DNA from: Candidatus Minthousia equi
Lineage (GTDB): Bacteria; Bacteroidota; Bacteroidia; Bacteroidales; Bacteroidaceae
NCBI GenBank assembly: GCA_018065125.1
Contig: JAGHTY010000075.1
Coordinates: 1-48,168, forward strand
DNA length: 48,168 nucleotides
Direction: 5' to 3'
Positions 1 to 8,061 of the stretch are shown piece after piece (within the stretch, counting starts at the first letter, position 1; every line of letters begins with the position of its first letter). Below the pieces are notes generated by a model. The model made no database searches. It worked only from the letters and a program-made list of their open reading frames with translations, and had not been told where the DNA came from. The position numbers and the translations under genes were made by a program.

Positions 1-1
1 T

Positions 2-1255
2 CTTTATACTAAATATAATTATGGTGTAGATGCATGGTGGATGGATGCCAGCGAGCCTAATGTGCGCGACTGTACCCCAATGGAGTACCGCAAGTCGCTG
101 TGCGGTCCTACTGCTATGGGTCCATCAGACGAATATTTCAATGCCTACGCACTGGTTAACGCTATGGCAATCTATGACGGTCAGCGCAGCGTGCAGCCAA
201 ACAAGCGTGTGTTCTTGCTTACCCGTTCAGGTTTCTCTGGCCTGCAGCGTTACAGCACCGCTACCTGGAGTGGCGATATCGGTACCCGCTGGGAGGACTT
301 GCAGCAGCAGATTACTGCCGGCCTTAACTTCTGTATGGCAGGTATTCCATTCTGGTCGATGGATATTGGCGGTTTCTCTGTAGAGAAGCGTTACGAGGCT
401 GCTCAGCGTTTCTTTGAGCAGACTGGTCTGGAGAATCAGGATATGAAGGAGTGGCGTGAGCTGAATGCACGCTGGCATCAGTTTGGTGCCTTTGCACCAA
501 TGTATCGCGTACATGGTCAGTATCCTGCACGTGAAATCTGGAACCTGGCACCAGCAGGTCATCCTTGCTACGAAACCATCAGCTGGTACACCAAGTTGCG
601 CTACAACCTGATGCCATACCTTTATTCTATGGCAGGATGGGCTCACTTCAAGGATTATACACTGATGCGTGGTCTTCCTATGGACTTTGCAAACGATACC
701 GCAGTGAACAACCTTACCGATGAGTATATGTTTGGTCCTGCATTCCTGGTATGCCCTGTTACAGAATATCAGGCTCGCAGTCGTGAGGTTTACTTCCCTA
801 AGACCCAGGGTGGATGGTATTGTTTCTATCATGGTGCCAATATTGAGGGTGGACAGACCAAGACCGTGCCAGCACCATATAATCAGATGCCATTGTTTGT
901 ACGCGCTGGTAGCATCATTCCATTTGGTCCTGACATGCAGTACACCGACGAGAAGCAGCCAGAGAACATCAAGCTGTTTGTTTACCAGGGTGCTAATGGT
1001 GAGTTCCAGCTGTACGAGGATGAGGGTGTGAACTATAACTACGAGAAGGGTAAGTACACTACCATCGACTTTACCTATAACGAGGCAACCAAGACTTTGA
1101 ATATTGGTGCTCGCAAGGGTGCATATGATGGTATGCTTACTACACGTACTTTCACCGTTATTCCAGTGAATAAGGATAATCATCAGGGTTATGACCTTAA
1201 CGCTAAGGGTATTGAGGTTACTTATGATAGTAAGGCACAAAGTATTAAGCTTTAA
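2..1255 (+). CDS. GH31 glycoside hydrolase, C-terminal part (alpha-xylosidase/alpha-glucosidase-like)
   Basis: The gene is open from the window edge, so its N-terminus is missing; about 418 residues remain. The reading frame runs upstream of the listed Met and begins inside the catalytic barrel. The motif DAWWMDASEP fits the GH31 nucleophile region, with Asp as nucleophile. About 77 residues later WSGDIGTRWEDL fits the acid/base Asp. FWSMDIGGF and the region ending in MPLFVRAGSIIPFGP are typical of the end of the barrel and the following beta-sandwich. The last ~100 residues look like a DUF5110-type beta domain. Family members release alpha-linked glucose or xylose from oligosaccharides, often in the periplasm. 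The WWMDASEP form recalls xylosidase-type members, but substrate cannot be fixed from this fragment. A strong terminator follows, so this is the last gene of its unit. Confidence 0.9.
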   Translation, partial: LYTKYNYGVDAWWMDASEPNVRDCTPMEYRKSLCGPTAMGPSDEYFNAYALVNAMAIYDGQRSVQPNKRVFLLTRSGFSGLQRYSTATWSGDIGTRWEDLQQQITAGLNFCMAGIPFWSMDIGGFSVEKRYEAAQRFFEQTGLENQDMKEWRELNARWHQFGAFAPMYRVHGQYPAREIWNLAPAGHPCYETISWYTKLRYNLMPYLYSMAGWAHFKDYTLMRGLPMDFANDTAVNNLTDEYMFGPAFLVCPVTEYQARSREVYFPKTQGGWYCFYHGANIEGGQTKTVPAPYNQMPLFVRAGSIIPFGPDMQYTDEKQPENIKLFVYQGANGEFQLYEDEGVNYNYEKGKYTTIDFTYNEATKTLNIGARKGAYDGMLTTRTFTVIPVNKDNHQGYDLNAKGIEVTYDSKAQSIKL

Positions 1256-1275
1256 TTATTTAAAGCGTTAAATAT

Positions 1276-1308
1276 AAAGAGGTGGAAAAACTTCCACCTC
1301 TTTTTTTT
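1276..1308 (+). terminator. Rho-independent terminator after the GH31 gene
   Basis: A perfect 12-bp stem (AAAGAGGTGGAA with TTCCACCTCTTT) closes a four-base AAAC loop and runs into a T tract. It begins 21 bases after the stop codon. Confidence 0.93.
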
Positions 1309-1334
1309 ATTTTCTTCTTTTTTGTCTTGCCAGA

Positions 1335-1556
1335 CGGGCATTCATTTCTTTCGTCCAAACGAAAGAAACGAATCAAAGAAAGGTTGCCCGCTGCGTCTCC
1401 AGAAGCTAAAAAGCACTTTCAATTGCTAAGTCGCAAAAACTCGTGCTTCGCACTCAAACAGTTTGCGCCTCTTAACGCAATCTCAAGCACTTTTCTTAAC
1501 GCTTCTTCCGCCAAGGCGGATCTACTTGCTGACCTGTGATTTTCTTAACGCAATTT
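1335..1556. repeat. Structured intergenic element, copy A
   Basis: No credible gene lies here; the 85-residue ORF across it is low-complexity and begins inside the terminator. The stretch holds a perfect 10-bp hairpin at 1345-1368 (TTTCTTTCGT, loop CCAA), a triloop hairpin GTGC-TTC-GCAC at 1443-1453, a TCCGCC/GGCGGA hairpin at 1507-1520, and three copies of CTTAACGC. It aligns in patches with 47990-48168: AAACGAA-CAAAG after the first hairpin, CTCC/TTCC-AG then CTAAAA in the middle, and AAACTC-hairpin-TCAAACAGT near the end. The hairpin arms differ between copies but still pair. Its function is unknown. Confidence 0.7.
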
Positions 1557-1572
1557 TCATAATGCCAATTTT

Positions 1573-1672
1573 GATTAGGGATTAATGATTAGTGATTAAA
1601 CTCCTTCAACTCTTTAAACCTTTAAACTCTTAAACTTTTTAAACCTTTAAACTTTTAAACTCTTAAACTTTT
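1573..1672. repeat. GATTA and AAACTTTTAAACC short tandem repeats
   Basis: The segment begins with degenerate ATTAGGGATTAATGATTA units. It continues as about nine imperfect 7-8 base units of the type AAACCTTT, AAACTTTT and AAACTCTT, and stops just before the -7 promoter box of the next gene. Related arrays recur at about 3490, 6590, 41590, 44335 and 45435. Confidence 0.85.
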
Positions 1673-1676
1673 ATAT

Positions 1677-1684
1677 TACCTTTG
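1677..1684 (+). promoter_or_regulatory. Bacteroidota-type -7 box TACCTTTG for the methyltransferase
   Basis: TACCTTTG matches the TAnnTTTG consensus. Transcription would start around 1688-1692, so the TTG at 1682 used by the ORF track lies inside the promoter and the ATG at 1703 is the better start. No TTTG -33 element is visible; the short-repeat array fills that position. Confidence 0.6.
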
Positions 1685-1702
1685 TTGCGAAATTGGAATA
1701 TT

Positions 1703-2614
1703 ATGCAGTTTTCGGTAAACAAAATACATTTGGAGAAGTGCCCTGTGTGCGGGTCGGTGCATTTACAGTCCTTTCTGAGCTGCACAGACTGCTATGCTAC
1801 AGGTGAGACTTTTGAGGTGTTGCAGTGTGCCGACTGCGGTTTCAAGATGACGCAGGATGTGCCGGTAGAAGCAGAGATTGGCAGGTATTATGAAAGTCCC
1901 GACTACATCAGCCATACCAACACCAAGAAGGGTGTGATGAACACCGTTTACCACTGGGTGAGAAAGTACCAGTTGCACAAAAAGGCCAAGTTGGTAGAAC
2001 GTGCCTGTGGCAAGCGCTCGGGCAGGATGCTTGACATTGGCACCGGAACAGGGTATTTTGTGAACACCATGTACCAGCGTGGCTGGGATGTGGAGGCAGT
2101 AGAGAAAAGTGCACAGGCACGTGCTTTTGCTTTCGACAACTTTGGACTGAACGTGCTGGATGATACCAAGCTGAATGATTTTGAAGACCAAAGTTTTAAC
2201 CTAATCACCATGTGGCACGTGATGGAGCATATAGAACACCTTGACGACTTGTGGGAAACCCTGAAGCGTGAACTGATGGATGGTGGAAAACTGGTGGTGG
2301 CAGTACCTAACTGTGCCAGTGCCGATGCACAGCGCTACAAGAGTTTCTGGGCTGCATACGACGTGCCCCGGCATCTGTGGCATTTCACTCCCAGCACCAT
2401 GCAGGCCATGGCAAACAAGCATGGCTTTACCATCTGCGAGCGTCATCCTATGCCATTCGACGGATTCTATGTATCCATGTTGAGTGAAAAATATATGGGC
2501 AGGAACTTTACCTTTATTCGCGGCATGTTCACTGGTTTTCTAGCATGGTGCAGTGCCTTGGCGCACAAGGATAAGAGTAGTTCGATGATTTATATCCTCA
2601 GAAAAAAAGAATAA
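1703..2614 (+). CDS. Class I SAM-dependent methyltransferase with N-terminal zinc-ribbon cysteines
   Basis: The protein has 303 residues from ATG 1703; the listed ORF starts 21 bases upstream at a TTG inside the promoter. Three Cys pairs (CPVC at about 13, CTDC at 27, CADC at 42) suggest a zinc ribbon. The SAM-binding motif LDIGTGTGYF follows near residue 110, and WHVMEHI near 170 fits Methyltransf_23/UbiG-like enzymes. The substrate is unknown; similar proteins in surface-polysaccharide clusters methylate sugars, but no such cluster is visible here. The stop codon is one base from the ftsX start, so the two are probably cotranscribed. Confidence 0.85.
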   Translation: MQFSVNKIHLEKCPVCGSVHLQSFLSCTDCYATGETFEVLQCADCGFKMTQDVPVEAEIGRYYESPDYISHTNTKKGVMNTVYHWVRKYQLHKKAKLVERACGKRSGRMLDIGTGTGYFVNTMYQRGWDVEAVEKSAQARAFAFDNFGLNVLDDTKLNDFEDQSFNLITMWHVMEHIEHLDDLWETLKRELMDGGKLVVAVPNCASADAQRYKSFWAAYDVPRHLWHFTPSTMQAMANKHGFTICERHPMPFDGFYVSMLSEKYMGRNFTFIRGMFTGFLAWCSALAHKDKSSSMIYILRKKE

Positions 2615-2615
2615 G

Positions 2616-3482
2616 ATGAAAAGACATACCAGTTTCTTTAACATACAGGCGCTTACCTCGTGCATCAGTACTTCATTGGTGCTGATATTGCTGGGTGCTG
2701 CGCTGTTTGTGGTGCTTACGGCCTATAACGTGTCGAAAAGCGTGAGGGAGAACATCTCTATTACCATGCTGATGAGCGACCAGGCAAATGCAGCCGAACT
2801 TGCCACCACACAGAAAACCCTGAAGACAAAGAAATATATAAGAGAGGTGAAATTCATCTCGAAGGAAGATGCCAAGGCGCAGATGATAAAGGATTTGGGT
2901 ACCGACCCAAGCGAGTTCCTGGAATACAACCCCTTTGAGGCATCGTATGAGCTGACGCTTCATGCAGATTATGCCAACAAGGATAGCATTGCCCGTGTGG
3001 TGAAGGAACTGAAGGCTATGCCAAAGGTGGTGGATATGGTGTATCAGAGTGAACAGGTAGAAACCATTAATGACATCATCAGCAAGGTGAGCCTGGTGCT
3101 GCTGGTATTGGCAGGCCTGCTTACCTTTGTTTCGTTTGCGCTGATAAACAACACACTGAGACTGAGTGCCTATTCGCGTAGGTTCCTGATACATACCATG
3201 AAGCTGGTGGGTGCCAGTTGGTCGTTCATCCGCAGGCCCTTCCTCTGGAAGAGTATGCTGCTGGGACTGATAGCAGCCATCGTGGCAGATGTGGTGTTGT
3301 ATCTTGGCGTAATGGCATTGCTGGAGTATGAACCAGAACTGATAGGTGTGGTAACTACCCAGGTGCAGCTGATTGTGGCTGGTTCGGTGCTAGTGTTTGG
3401 TTTGCTCATCACCCTGTTCTGTGCCTATATTTCGGTGAACAGGTTCTTGAAGATGAATGAGAAAGACCTTTATACGGCATAA
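2616..3482 (+). CDS. ftsX: Cell division protein FtsX
   Basis: The protein has 288 residues. It has one membrane segment near residues 20-37, a periplasmic domain to about 160, then three membrane segments (VSLVLLVLAGLLTFVSFALI; MLLGLIAAIVADVVLYLGV; LIVAGSVLVFGLLITLFCAY). This is the FtsX topology rather than that of LolC/E or MacB permeases. FtsX pairs with the ATPase FtsE to control septal peptidoglycan hydrolases at the inner membrane. No ftsE is adjacent. The order ftsX-DUF3098-uppP-truB-queA is a known Bacteroidales arrangement and supports the call. Confidence 0.9.
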   Translation: MKRHTSFFNIQALTSCISTSLVLILLGAALFVVLTAYNVSKSVRENISITMLMSDQANAAELATTQKTLKTKKYIREVKFISKEDAKAQMIKDLGTDPSEFLEYNPFEASYELTLHADYANKDSIARVVKELKAMPKVVDMVYQSEQVETINDIISKVSLVLLVLAGLLTFVSFALINNTLRLSAYSRRFLIHTMKLVGASWSFIRRPFLWKSMLLGLIAAIVADVVLYLGVMALLEYEPELIGVVTTQVQLIVAGSVLVFGLLITLFCAYISVNRFLKMNEKDLYTA

Positions 3483-3607
3483 GGGAAAGGTTAAAAGTTT
3501 AAAGGTTTAAAGGGTTTAAAAGTTTAAGACCCCTCCAAACCTCCCCTTGGTAGGGGAGGCTTAAACTCCTTAAACCACTTGAACCACTTAAACCGTCGCG
3601 CAGCGAC
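3483..3607. repeat. Repeat island between ftsX and the DUF3098 gene
   Basis: The island has three parts: an array of GTTTAAA/GTTTAAAAG units, a CCCCTCC repeat with a perfect 8-bp hairpin at 3540-3559 (CCTCCCCT, loop TGGT, AGGGGAGG), and AAACCACTTGAACC units. It ends in the hairpin GTCGC-GCA-GCGAC at 3595-3607. No T tract follows the 8-bp hairpin, so readthrough into the next gene is plausible. Confidence 0.85.
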
Positions 3608-3623
3608 AAAAATAAATATTATT

Positions 3624-3845
3624 ATGAAAAAAGATTTAGCATTGGGCAAGATAAACTTCATTCTGCTGGGTGTGGGCTTGGCAGTGATTATCTTGGGTTT
3701 TATTTTGATGGGTGGTCCTGGTTCTGACGAGAACCATTTTGAACCCGACATTTTCAGTAGCATGCGCATCAAGGTGGCACCTGTGGTATGCCTGCTGGGT
3801 TTTGTGTTTATGATTTATGGTGTGGTAAAAAAGCCAAAAGACTGA
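3624..3845 (+). CDS. DUF3098 small membrane protein
   Basis: The protein has 73 residues from ATG 3624. The 15 extra residues in the ORF track (MNHLNRRAATK...) come from repeat sequence and are rejected. It has two membrane segments: [20 protein letters not shown], and [18 protein letters not shown] near the C-terminus. The connecting stretch with [21 protein letters not shown] is characteristic of DUF3098. The function is unknown, but the gene sits between ftsX and uppP in many Bacteroidales, which hints at an envelope role. One base separates its stop from the uppP start. Confidence 0.85.
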   Translation: MKKDLALGKINFILLGVGLAVIILGFILMGGPGSDENHFEPDIFSSMRIKVAPVVCLLGFVFMIYGVVKKPKD

Positions 3846-3846
3846 T

Positions 3847-4662
3847 ATGGACGAATTACAAGCATTGATTCTGGGCCTTGTGCAGGGCCTTACAGAATAT
3901 CTTCCTGTGAGCAGTAGCGGACACCTGACCATTGGTCAGCACCTGCTGGGTATTCAGGAAGGCGGACTGACTTTTGACATTGTGGTGCATGTAGCAACTG
4001 TCATGGCTACGTTGGTTATTCTGTGGAAAGAGGTGGACTGGTTGTTCAAGGGTTTCTTCAAGTTCAAGATGAACGACGAGACACGCTATGTGATTAACAT
4101 CCTGATTTCTATGATTCCTATCGCCATTGTGGGTTTCTGCTTCAAGGACAAGATTGAGGAAATCTTTGGATCAGGCCTGGTGATAGTAGGTTGCATGCTG
4201 TTGCTTACTGCCTTGTTGCTGGCATTTTCATATTATGCCAAGCCACGCCAGAAGGACAAGATCAAACCTCTGGATGCATTTGTAATAGGTATAGCACAGG
4301 CTTGTGCGGTGATGCCAGGTCTGTCTCGTTCGGGCAGTACCATTGCTACCGGCTTGCTGCTGGGTAACAAGAAGGAAACCCTGGCAAAGTTCTCGTTCCT
4401 GATGGTGATTCCTCCTATCCTGGGTGAGGCATTGCTCGATGCTAAGCACATCGTTGCCCCAAGTGCCGAATATCTGGCAGAGCACGGAGCAGAGCAGCCA
4501 GTATCTGTAACCGCCTTGCTGGTAGGTTTTGTGGCAGCCTTTGTATCGGGATGCTTTGCCTGCAAGTGGATGATCAACATCGTGAAGAAAGGCAAGCTGA
4601 TTTACTTTGCAGCATATTGCGCACTGATTGGTGCCGCTACTCTTATTAGCGCATTTATCTAA
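3847..4662 (+). CDS. uppP: Undecaprenyl-diphosphatase UppP (BacA family)
   Basis: This 271-residue polytopic membrane protein removes one phosphate from undecaprenyl diphosphate, recycling the lipid carrier for peptidoglycan and O-antigen synthesis. The conserved N-terminal motif [18 protein letters not shown] (about residues 10-27) and the second motif [17 protein letters not shown] (about 157-173) are both intact. Length is normal for the family. Its stop overlaps the truB start by one base (TAATG), which indicates translational coupling. Its biosynthetic counterpart, uppS, lies at 36898-37641. Confidence 0.95.
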   Translation: MDELQALILGLVQGLTEYLPVSSSGHLTIGQHLLGIQEGGLTFDIVVHVATVMATLVILWKEVDWLFKGFFKFKMNDETRYVINILISMIPIAIVGFCFKDKIEEIFGSGLVIVGCMLLLTALLLAFSYYAKPRQKDKIKPLDAFVIGIAQACAVMPGLSRSGSTIATGLLLGNKKETLAKFSFLMVIPPILGEALLDAKHIVAPSAEYLAEHGAEQPVSVTALLVGFVAAFVSGCFACKWMINIVKKGKLIYFAAYCALIGAATLISAFI

Positions 4663-5366
4663 TGGATTTCATTCAGGGAGAAGTTATCTATATTGATAAA
4701 CCCTTAACCTGGACTTCGTTTCAGGTTGTGGCAAAGGTGCGTTATCAGTTAAGTCGGCTGCTAGGCGTAAAGAAACTGAAAGTGGGCCATGCCGGAACAC
4801 TAGATCCCCTGGCAACAGGAGTGGTGATTCTTTGCACAGGAAAAGCTACCAAGCGCATCGACGAGTTGCAGGCCCATACCAAGGAATATGTGGCGATGCT
4901 GAAACTGGGTGCCACTACGCCATCGTTCGACTTGGAAAAGGAGATTGATGCTACCTATCCAACCGAGCATATCACCCGCGAACTGGTGCTGCAGGTGCTG
5001 GAGCTGTTTAGAGGAACCATACAGCAGGTTCCACCGGTATTCTCGGCAGTGAAGGTAGATGGGAAACGTGCCTACAAGCTGGCACGCAAGGGCGAAGAAC
5101 CCGAACTGAAGGCCAAGACGCTAGTAATAGATGAAATAGAACTGCTGAATTTTGACGCAGCCAATATGGAGGCCGAAATCCGAGTGGTTTGCAGCAAGGG
5201 AACCTATATTCGTGCCTTGGCACGTGACATTGGCAAGGCACTGAACAGCGGTGCACACCTCATTGCTCTTCGTCGCACAAGGGTAGGTGATGTTAAGGTT
5301 GAAGACTGCCTGAAGATGGAAGAGGTAGACGAGTGGCTGCAGAGGGTAGTGAGTAGTGAGTTATGA
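4662..5366 (+). CDS. truB: tRNA pseudouridine(55) synthase TruB
   Basis: The protein has 234 residues. TruB converts U55 of the T-loop of tRNAs to pseudouridine. The family motif GHAGTLDPLATG lies near residues 43-54, with the catalytic Asp at about 48. The N-terminal DKPLTWTSFQVVAKVR and the later CSKGTYIRALARDIG also match. It is shorter than E. coli TruB (about 314) and lacks most of the C-terminal extension, which is common in this phylum. Start and stop are tightly linked to uppP and queA. Confidence 0.95.
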   Translation: MDFIQGEVIYIDKPLTWTSFQVVAKVRYQLSRLLGVKKLKVGHAGTLDPLATGVVILCTGKATKRIDELQAHTKEYVAMLKLGATTPSFDLEKEIDATYPTEHITRELVLQVLELFRGTIQQVPPVFSAVKVDGKRAYKLARKGEEPELKAKTLVIDEIELLNFDAANMEAEIRVVCSKGTYIRALARDIGKALNSGAHLIALRRTRVGDVKVEDCLKMEEVDEWLQRVVSSEL

Positions 5367-5391
5367 GTATTGATTAAAAGATATAAGAAGT

Positions 5392-6468
5392 ATGAAACTT
5401 TCACAATTTAAATTCAAACTTCCAACAGAACAGATAGCTCAGTATCCATCAGATTATGATGCTGAGACAGGTATTTACCACCGCGACGAGAGTCGCCTTA
5501 TGGTTATTCATAGAAAGACAGGTGAAATAGAGCACCGCCAGTTCAAGAACATCCTGGAGTATTTTGACGAGAACGATTTGTTCATCTTTAACGATACCAA
5601 GGTTTTCCCTGCACGTCTTTGGGGTAACAAGGAAAAGACTGGTGCCCGTATTGAGGTGTTCCTGTTACGTGAGCTAAATGAAGACCTTCGTCTTTGGGAT
5701 GTCTTGGTAGATCCTGCACGTAAGATTCGTATTGGCAACAAGCTGTACTTTGGTCCTGATGATTCTATGGTAGCCGAGGTGATTGACAATACCACTTCAC
5801 GCGGTCGTACCCTTCGTTTCTTGTATGATGGTCCTCACGAGGAGTTCAAGGAGGCTGTCTTTGCATTGGGTGAGGCGCCAATTCCACCTTATATTACTCG
5901 TGCTGCAGAAACCGAGGATTTAGACAGATATCAAACCATCTTTGCCAACAGAGAAGGTGCCGTAACAGCTCCTGCAGCAGGTTTACACTTCTCTCGTGAG
6001 TTGATGAAGCGCATGGAAATAAAGGGAGTAGAATCTGCATTCGTTACCTTGCACAATGGCTTGGGATGTTTCCGTGAGATAGATGTAGAAGACCTTACCA
6101 AGCACAAGACCGATTCTGAGCAGATGGTTGTGGAGGAAAACACTTGTGCCAAGGTGGAAAAGGCAAGACAAAGCAATGCCAGGATTTGTGCCATAGGTAC
6201 TACCGTGATGCGTGCCCTGGAAACAGCTGTGAGCACCGATGGTCATTTGAAACCTTTCGAAGGATGGACCAACAAGTTCATCTTCCCTCCATACGAGTTT
6301 ACAGTAGCCAACGCAATGGTAACCAATTTCCAGTTGCCACTATCAACCTTGCTGATGGTAGCTTGTGCATTTGGTGGTTACGACCTGATTATGCATGCCT
6401 ATGACGTGGCACTGAAAGAGGGCTACAAGTTTGGCTGCTTTGGCGATGCAATGCTGATTATTGACTAA
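5392..6468 (+). CDS. queA: S-adenosylmethionine:tRNA ribosyltransferase-isomerase QueA
   Basis: The protein has 358 residues, normal for the family. QueA transfers and isomerises the ribose of SAM onto 7-aminomethyl-7-deazaguanine in tRNA to form epoxyqueuosine. Matching motifs include the N-terminal [36 protein letters not shown], and the C-terminal [14 protein letters not shown]. It lies 25 bases after truB, so both tRNA modification genes probably share one transcript. A repeat island follows. Confidence 0.95.
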   Translation: MKLSQFKFKLPTEQIAQYPSDYDAETGIYHRDESRLMVIHRKTGEIEHRQFKNILEYFDENDLFIFNDTKVFPARLWGNKEKTGARIEVFLLRELNEDLRLWDVLVDPARKIRIGNKLYFGPDDSMVAEVIDNTTSRGRTLRFLYDGPHEEFKEAVFALGEAPIPPYITRAAETEDLDRYQTIFANREGAVTAPAAGLHFSRELMKRMEIKGVESAFVTLHNGLGCFREIDVEDLTKHKTDSEQMVVEENTCAKVEKARQSNARICAIGTTVMRALETAVSTDGHLKPFEGWTNKFIFPPYEFTVANAMVTNFQLPLSTLLMVACAFGGYDLIMHAYDVALKEGYKFGCFGDAMLIID

Positions 6469-6616
6469 GGGGTCGCTACGCTCCTGTCTTAAAGACGCAA
6501 AGTCGCAGAGACGCAAAGACACAAAGCGAAAGCCATAGCGATGGCGATAGCAACGATAACAAAGGCGAAGCCTAGTCCGTTGTCTTATAAACTTTTAAAC
6601 TTTCAAACTTTTAAAC
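6469..6616. repeat. Repeat island between queA and folK
   Basis: The island contains GACGCAAAG-type units, GCGATGGCGATAGC units (also found before pyrE), a mini-hairpin AGGC-GAA-GCCT at 6563-6573, and an AAACTTTTAAAC array. The array runs straight into the folK start codon. No promoter or ribosome-binding site is recognisable. Confidence 0.8.
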
Positions 6617-7081
6617 TTGGTATATTTAGGATTAGGCAGCAATCTTGGGAACAAGGAGGAAATGCTGCAGACTGCGATAGAAAAGATAAATGAGCGGATT
6701 GGGGTAGTAGTATCCCAATCTGCATTTTATATTACCCCACCTTGGGGTTTTGAATCAGAAAATGATTTTCTGAATGCTGTTGTAGCTTGTGAAACAAAGC
6801 TTTCACCCCAGGTGGTCTTGAAGAAAACGCAGCAGATAGAGCGTGAGTGCGGCAGGAAAAAGAAGTCGGTAGACCGCCATTACGAAGATCGTCCCCTGGA
6901 TATTGACATCTTGCTTTATGATGATTTGGTGCTGAAAACCGACAAACTGGTTATTCCCCATCCCCTGATGCACCAACGTAGGTTTGTACTGGAACCATTG
7001 AACGAAATAGCGTCGGGTGTGGTTCATCCGGAAATGGGGAAGAGTATTGGGGAACTTTTTAAAGAACTTCAGGCTCACTAA
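6617..7081 (+). CDS. folK: 2-amino-4-hydroxy-6-hydroxymethyldihydropteridine diphosphokinase FolK (HPPK)
   Basis: The protein has 154 residues. FolK transfers pyrophosphate from ATP to hydroxymethyl-dihydropterin in folate synthesis. The N-terminal YLGLGSNLGNKEEML and the signature RHYEDRPLDIDILLYDDL are complete, as is IPHPLMHQRRFVLEPL. The only start that keeps the N-terminal motif is TTG at 6617: an in-frame stop lies at 6596-6598, and the next ATG (6662) would remove GLGSN. That TTG directly abuts the AAACTTTTAAAC repeat, so the original upstream sequence may have been replaced by repeat. Confidence 0.92.
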   Translation: MVYLGLGSNLGNKEEMLQTAIEKINERIGVVVSQSAFYITPPWGFESENDFLNAVVACETKLSPQVVLKKTQQIERECGRKKKSVDRHYEDRPLDIDILLYDDLVLKTDKLVIPHPLMHQRRFVLEPLNEIASGVVHPEMGKSIGELFKELQAH

Positions 7082-7182
7082 AGGGGATGGTAAAAGGTTA
7101 AAGGTTTAAAAGGAGACCCTCCCGACCTCAATAGTCTTTACACCCCCTTCGGTTCCCCCTTTAAGGGGGATTTAGAGGGTCT
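7082..7182. repeat. GACCCTCC repeat with nested inverted repeats between convergent folK and cobB
   Basis: An outer inverted repeat (AGACCCTC at 7114-7121, GAGGGTCT at 7175-7182) encloses an inner one (TCCCCC-TTTAA-GGGGGA around 7154-7170). A short GGTTTAAAAGG array precedes it. It lies between convergent genes and could act as a two-sided terminator, but the T tracts are weak. The 3528-3559 island is of the same type. Confidence 0.65.
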
Positions 7183-7189
7183 TTAATAA

Positions 7190-7250
7190 TTAATAATGAA
7201 TAATGGAATGTTTAGTACATCGTTAATCTCTAATCCCTAATTTCTAATCA
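7190..7250. repeat. TTAATAATGAATAATGG / ATTAGGGATTAG repeats reaching the cobB stop
   Basis: Read on the minus strand, the cobB stop codon TAG lies inside AATGATTAGAAATTAGGGATTAGAG. This is the same GATTA family seen at 1573-1598. The last residues of CobB (LMMND) therefore look repeat-derived. Confidence 0.65.
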
Positions 7251-7945
7251 TTCATCATTAATTTAGCAGAAAGGATTTCCATTCCCTCAGAAGCACCTTT
7301 TTGAATGAAGGTAATGTTGCGGTTTGAATGAATCTGTACAGGTTTTGGGTCGATTACATAGATTGGGGTATTCTCATTGGCATAGTTGACGAGACCCGCT
7401 GCAGGATAAACATTCAGAGATGTGCCGATGATAACGAGGATATCAGCCTTCATAACCTCGTAGACTGCGGTTTCTATTTCAGGAACCGATTCACCAAACC
7501 ATACAATGAAAGGTCGTAGCTGAGAACCATCCTTTGCCTTGTCGCCTAGATGAATCTCTTCACCCTCCTTGAGGGTAATGATGCAGTTGGGGTCGTTAGG
7601 ATTACGTTCGGAAGTGGCTTTCATCAGTTCACCATGCAGATGCACAATATGAGTGCTACCGGCGCGTTCGTGCAGGTTATCTACATTTTGTGTCACAACG
7701 GTAACATCATAGTTCTTCTCCATCTGTGCCACGAGAACATGTCCCTTGTTAGGTTGAACAGAAGGTAGTTGGTTGCGACGTTCGTTGTAGAATTGTAGCA
7801 CCAGTTGTCGGTCTTCCCAATAACCCTCGATACTAGCAACTTTCTCTACAGGATACTGCTCCCATAAACCACCAGAGTCACGGAAGGTACTGATGCCACT
7901 TTCTGCCGACATGCCGGCTCCTGTCAAAAAAACTATCTTTTTCAT
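7244..7945 (-). CDS. cobB: Sirtuin-family NAD-dependent protein deacylase
   Basis: The protein has 233 residues. Sirtuins remove acyl groups from lysines using NAD+. Visible motifs are GAGMSAESGISTFRD (NAD binding), TQNVDNLHERAG near 85-96, and HLHGE with the catalytic His near 104. A Tyr-x-x-Arg pair (YNER, about 53-56) matches the class III signature associated with removal of succinyl and malonyl groups. The four zinc cysteines of many sirtuins are absent; the expected region (NPNDPNCIITLKEGEEI) has one Cys. It diverges from the FKBP gene and converges on folK. Confidence 0.9.
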   Translation of the reverse strand: MKKIVFLTGAGMSAESGISTFRDSGGLWEQYPVEKVASIEGYWEDRQLVLQFYNERRNQLPSVQPNKGHVLVAQMEKNYDVTVVTQNVDNLHERAGSTHIVHLHGELMKATSERNPNDPNCIITLKEGEEIHLGDKAKDGSQLRPFIVWFGESVPEIETAVYEVMKADILVIIGTSLNVYPAAGLVNYANENTPIYVIDPKPVQIHSNRNITFIQKGASEGMEILSAKLMMND

Positions 7946-7965
7946 TGTTATAAGGTTTTATTTCA

Positions 7966-7973
7966 CAAAAATA
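7966..7973 (-). promoter_or_regulatory. -7 box TATTTTTG for cobB
   Basis: On the minus strand TATTTTTG matches TAnnTTTG and sits about 20 bases upstream of the cobB ATG. No -33 TTTG is obvious. Confidence 0.5.
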
Positions 7974-8017
7974 GTAAAAATTTTAGTTGCAGTATGTGCT
8001 TTCCGCAATAAATAATG

Positions 8018-8025
8018 TAATTTTG
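8018..8025 (+). promoter_or_regulatory. -7 box TAATTTTG for the FKBP gene pair
   Basis: TAATTTTG matches TAnnTTTG. It lies 36 bases before ATG 8062 and downstream of the upstream Met chosen in the ORF track, which supports the later start. Confidence 0.55.
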
Positions 8026-8061
8026 CGCGTTAATTTAACTTATGAACTAATTGAAACAGAG

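Noticed and set aside
227-1240. 337-residue minus-strand ORF opposite the GH31 gene
   Set aside because: It is an antisense shadow: the plus frame has intact catalytic motifs, and the minus protein shows no domain.
1282-1539. 85-residue ORF after the GH31 terminator
   Set aside because: It starts inside the terminator hairpin, is low-complexity, and covers the structured repeat element.
7987-8061. 25-residue N-terminal extension of the cytoplasmic FKBP
   Set aside because: It spans the TAATTTTG promoter box; ATG 8062 gives a normal N-terminus.
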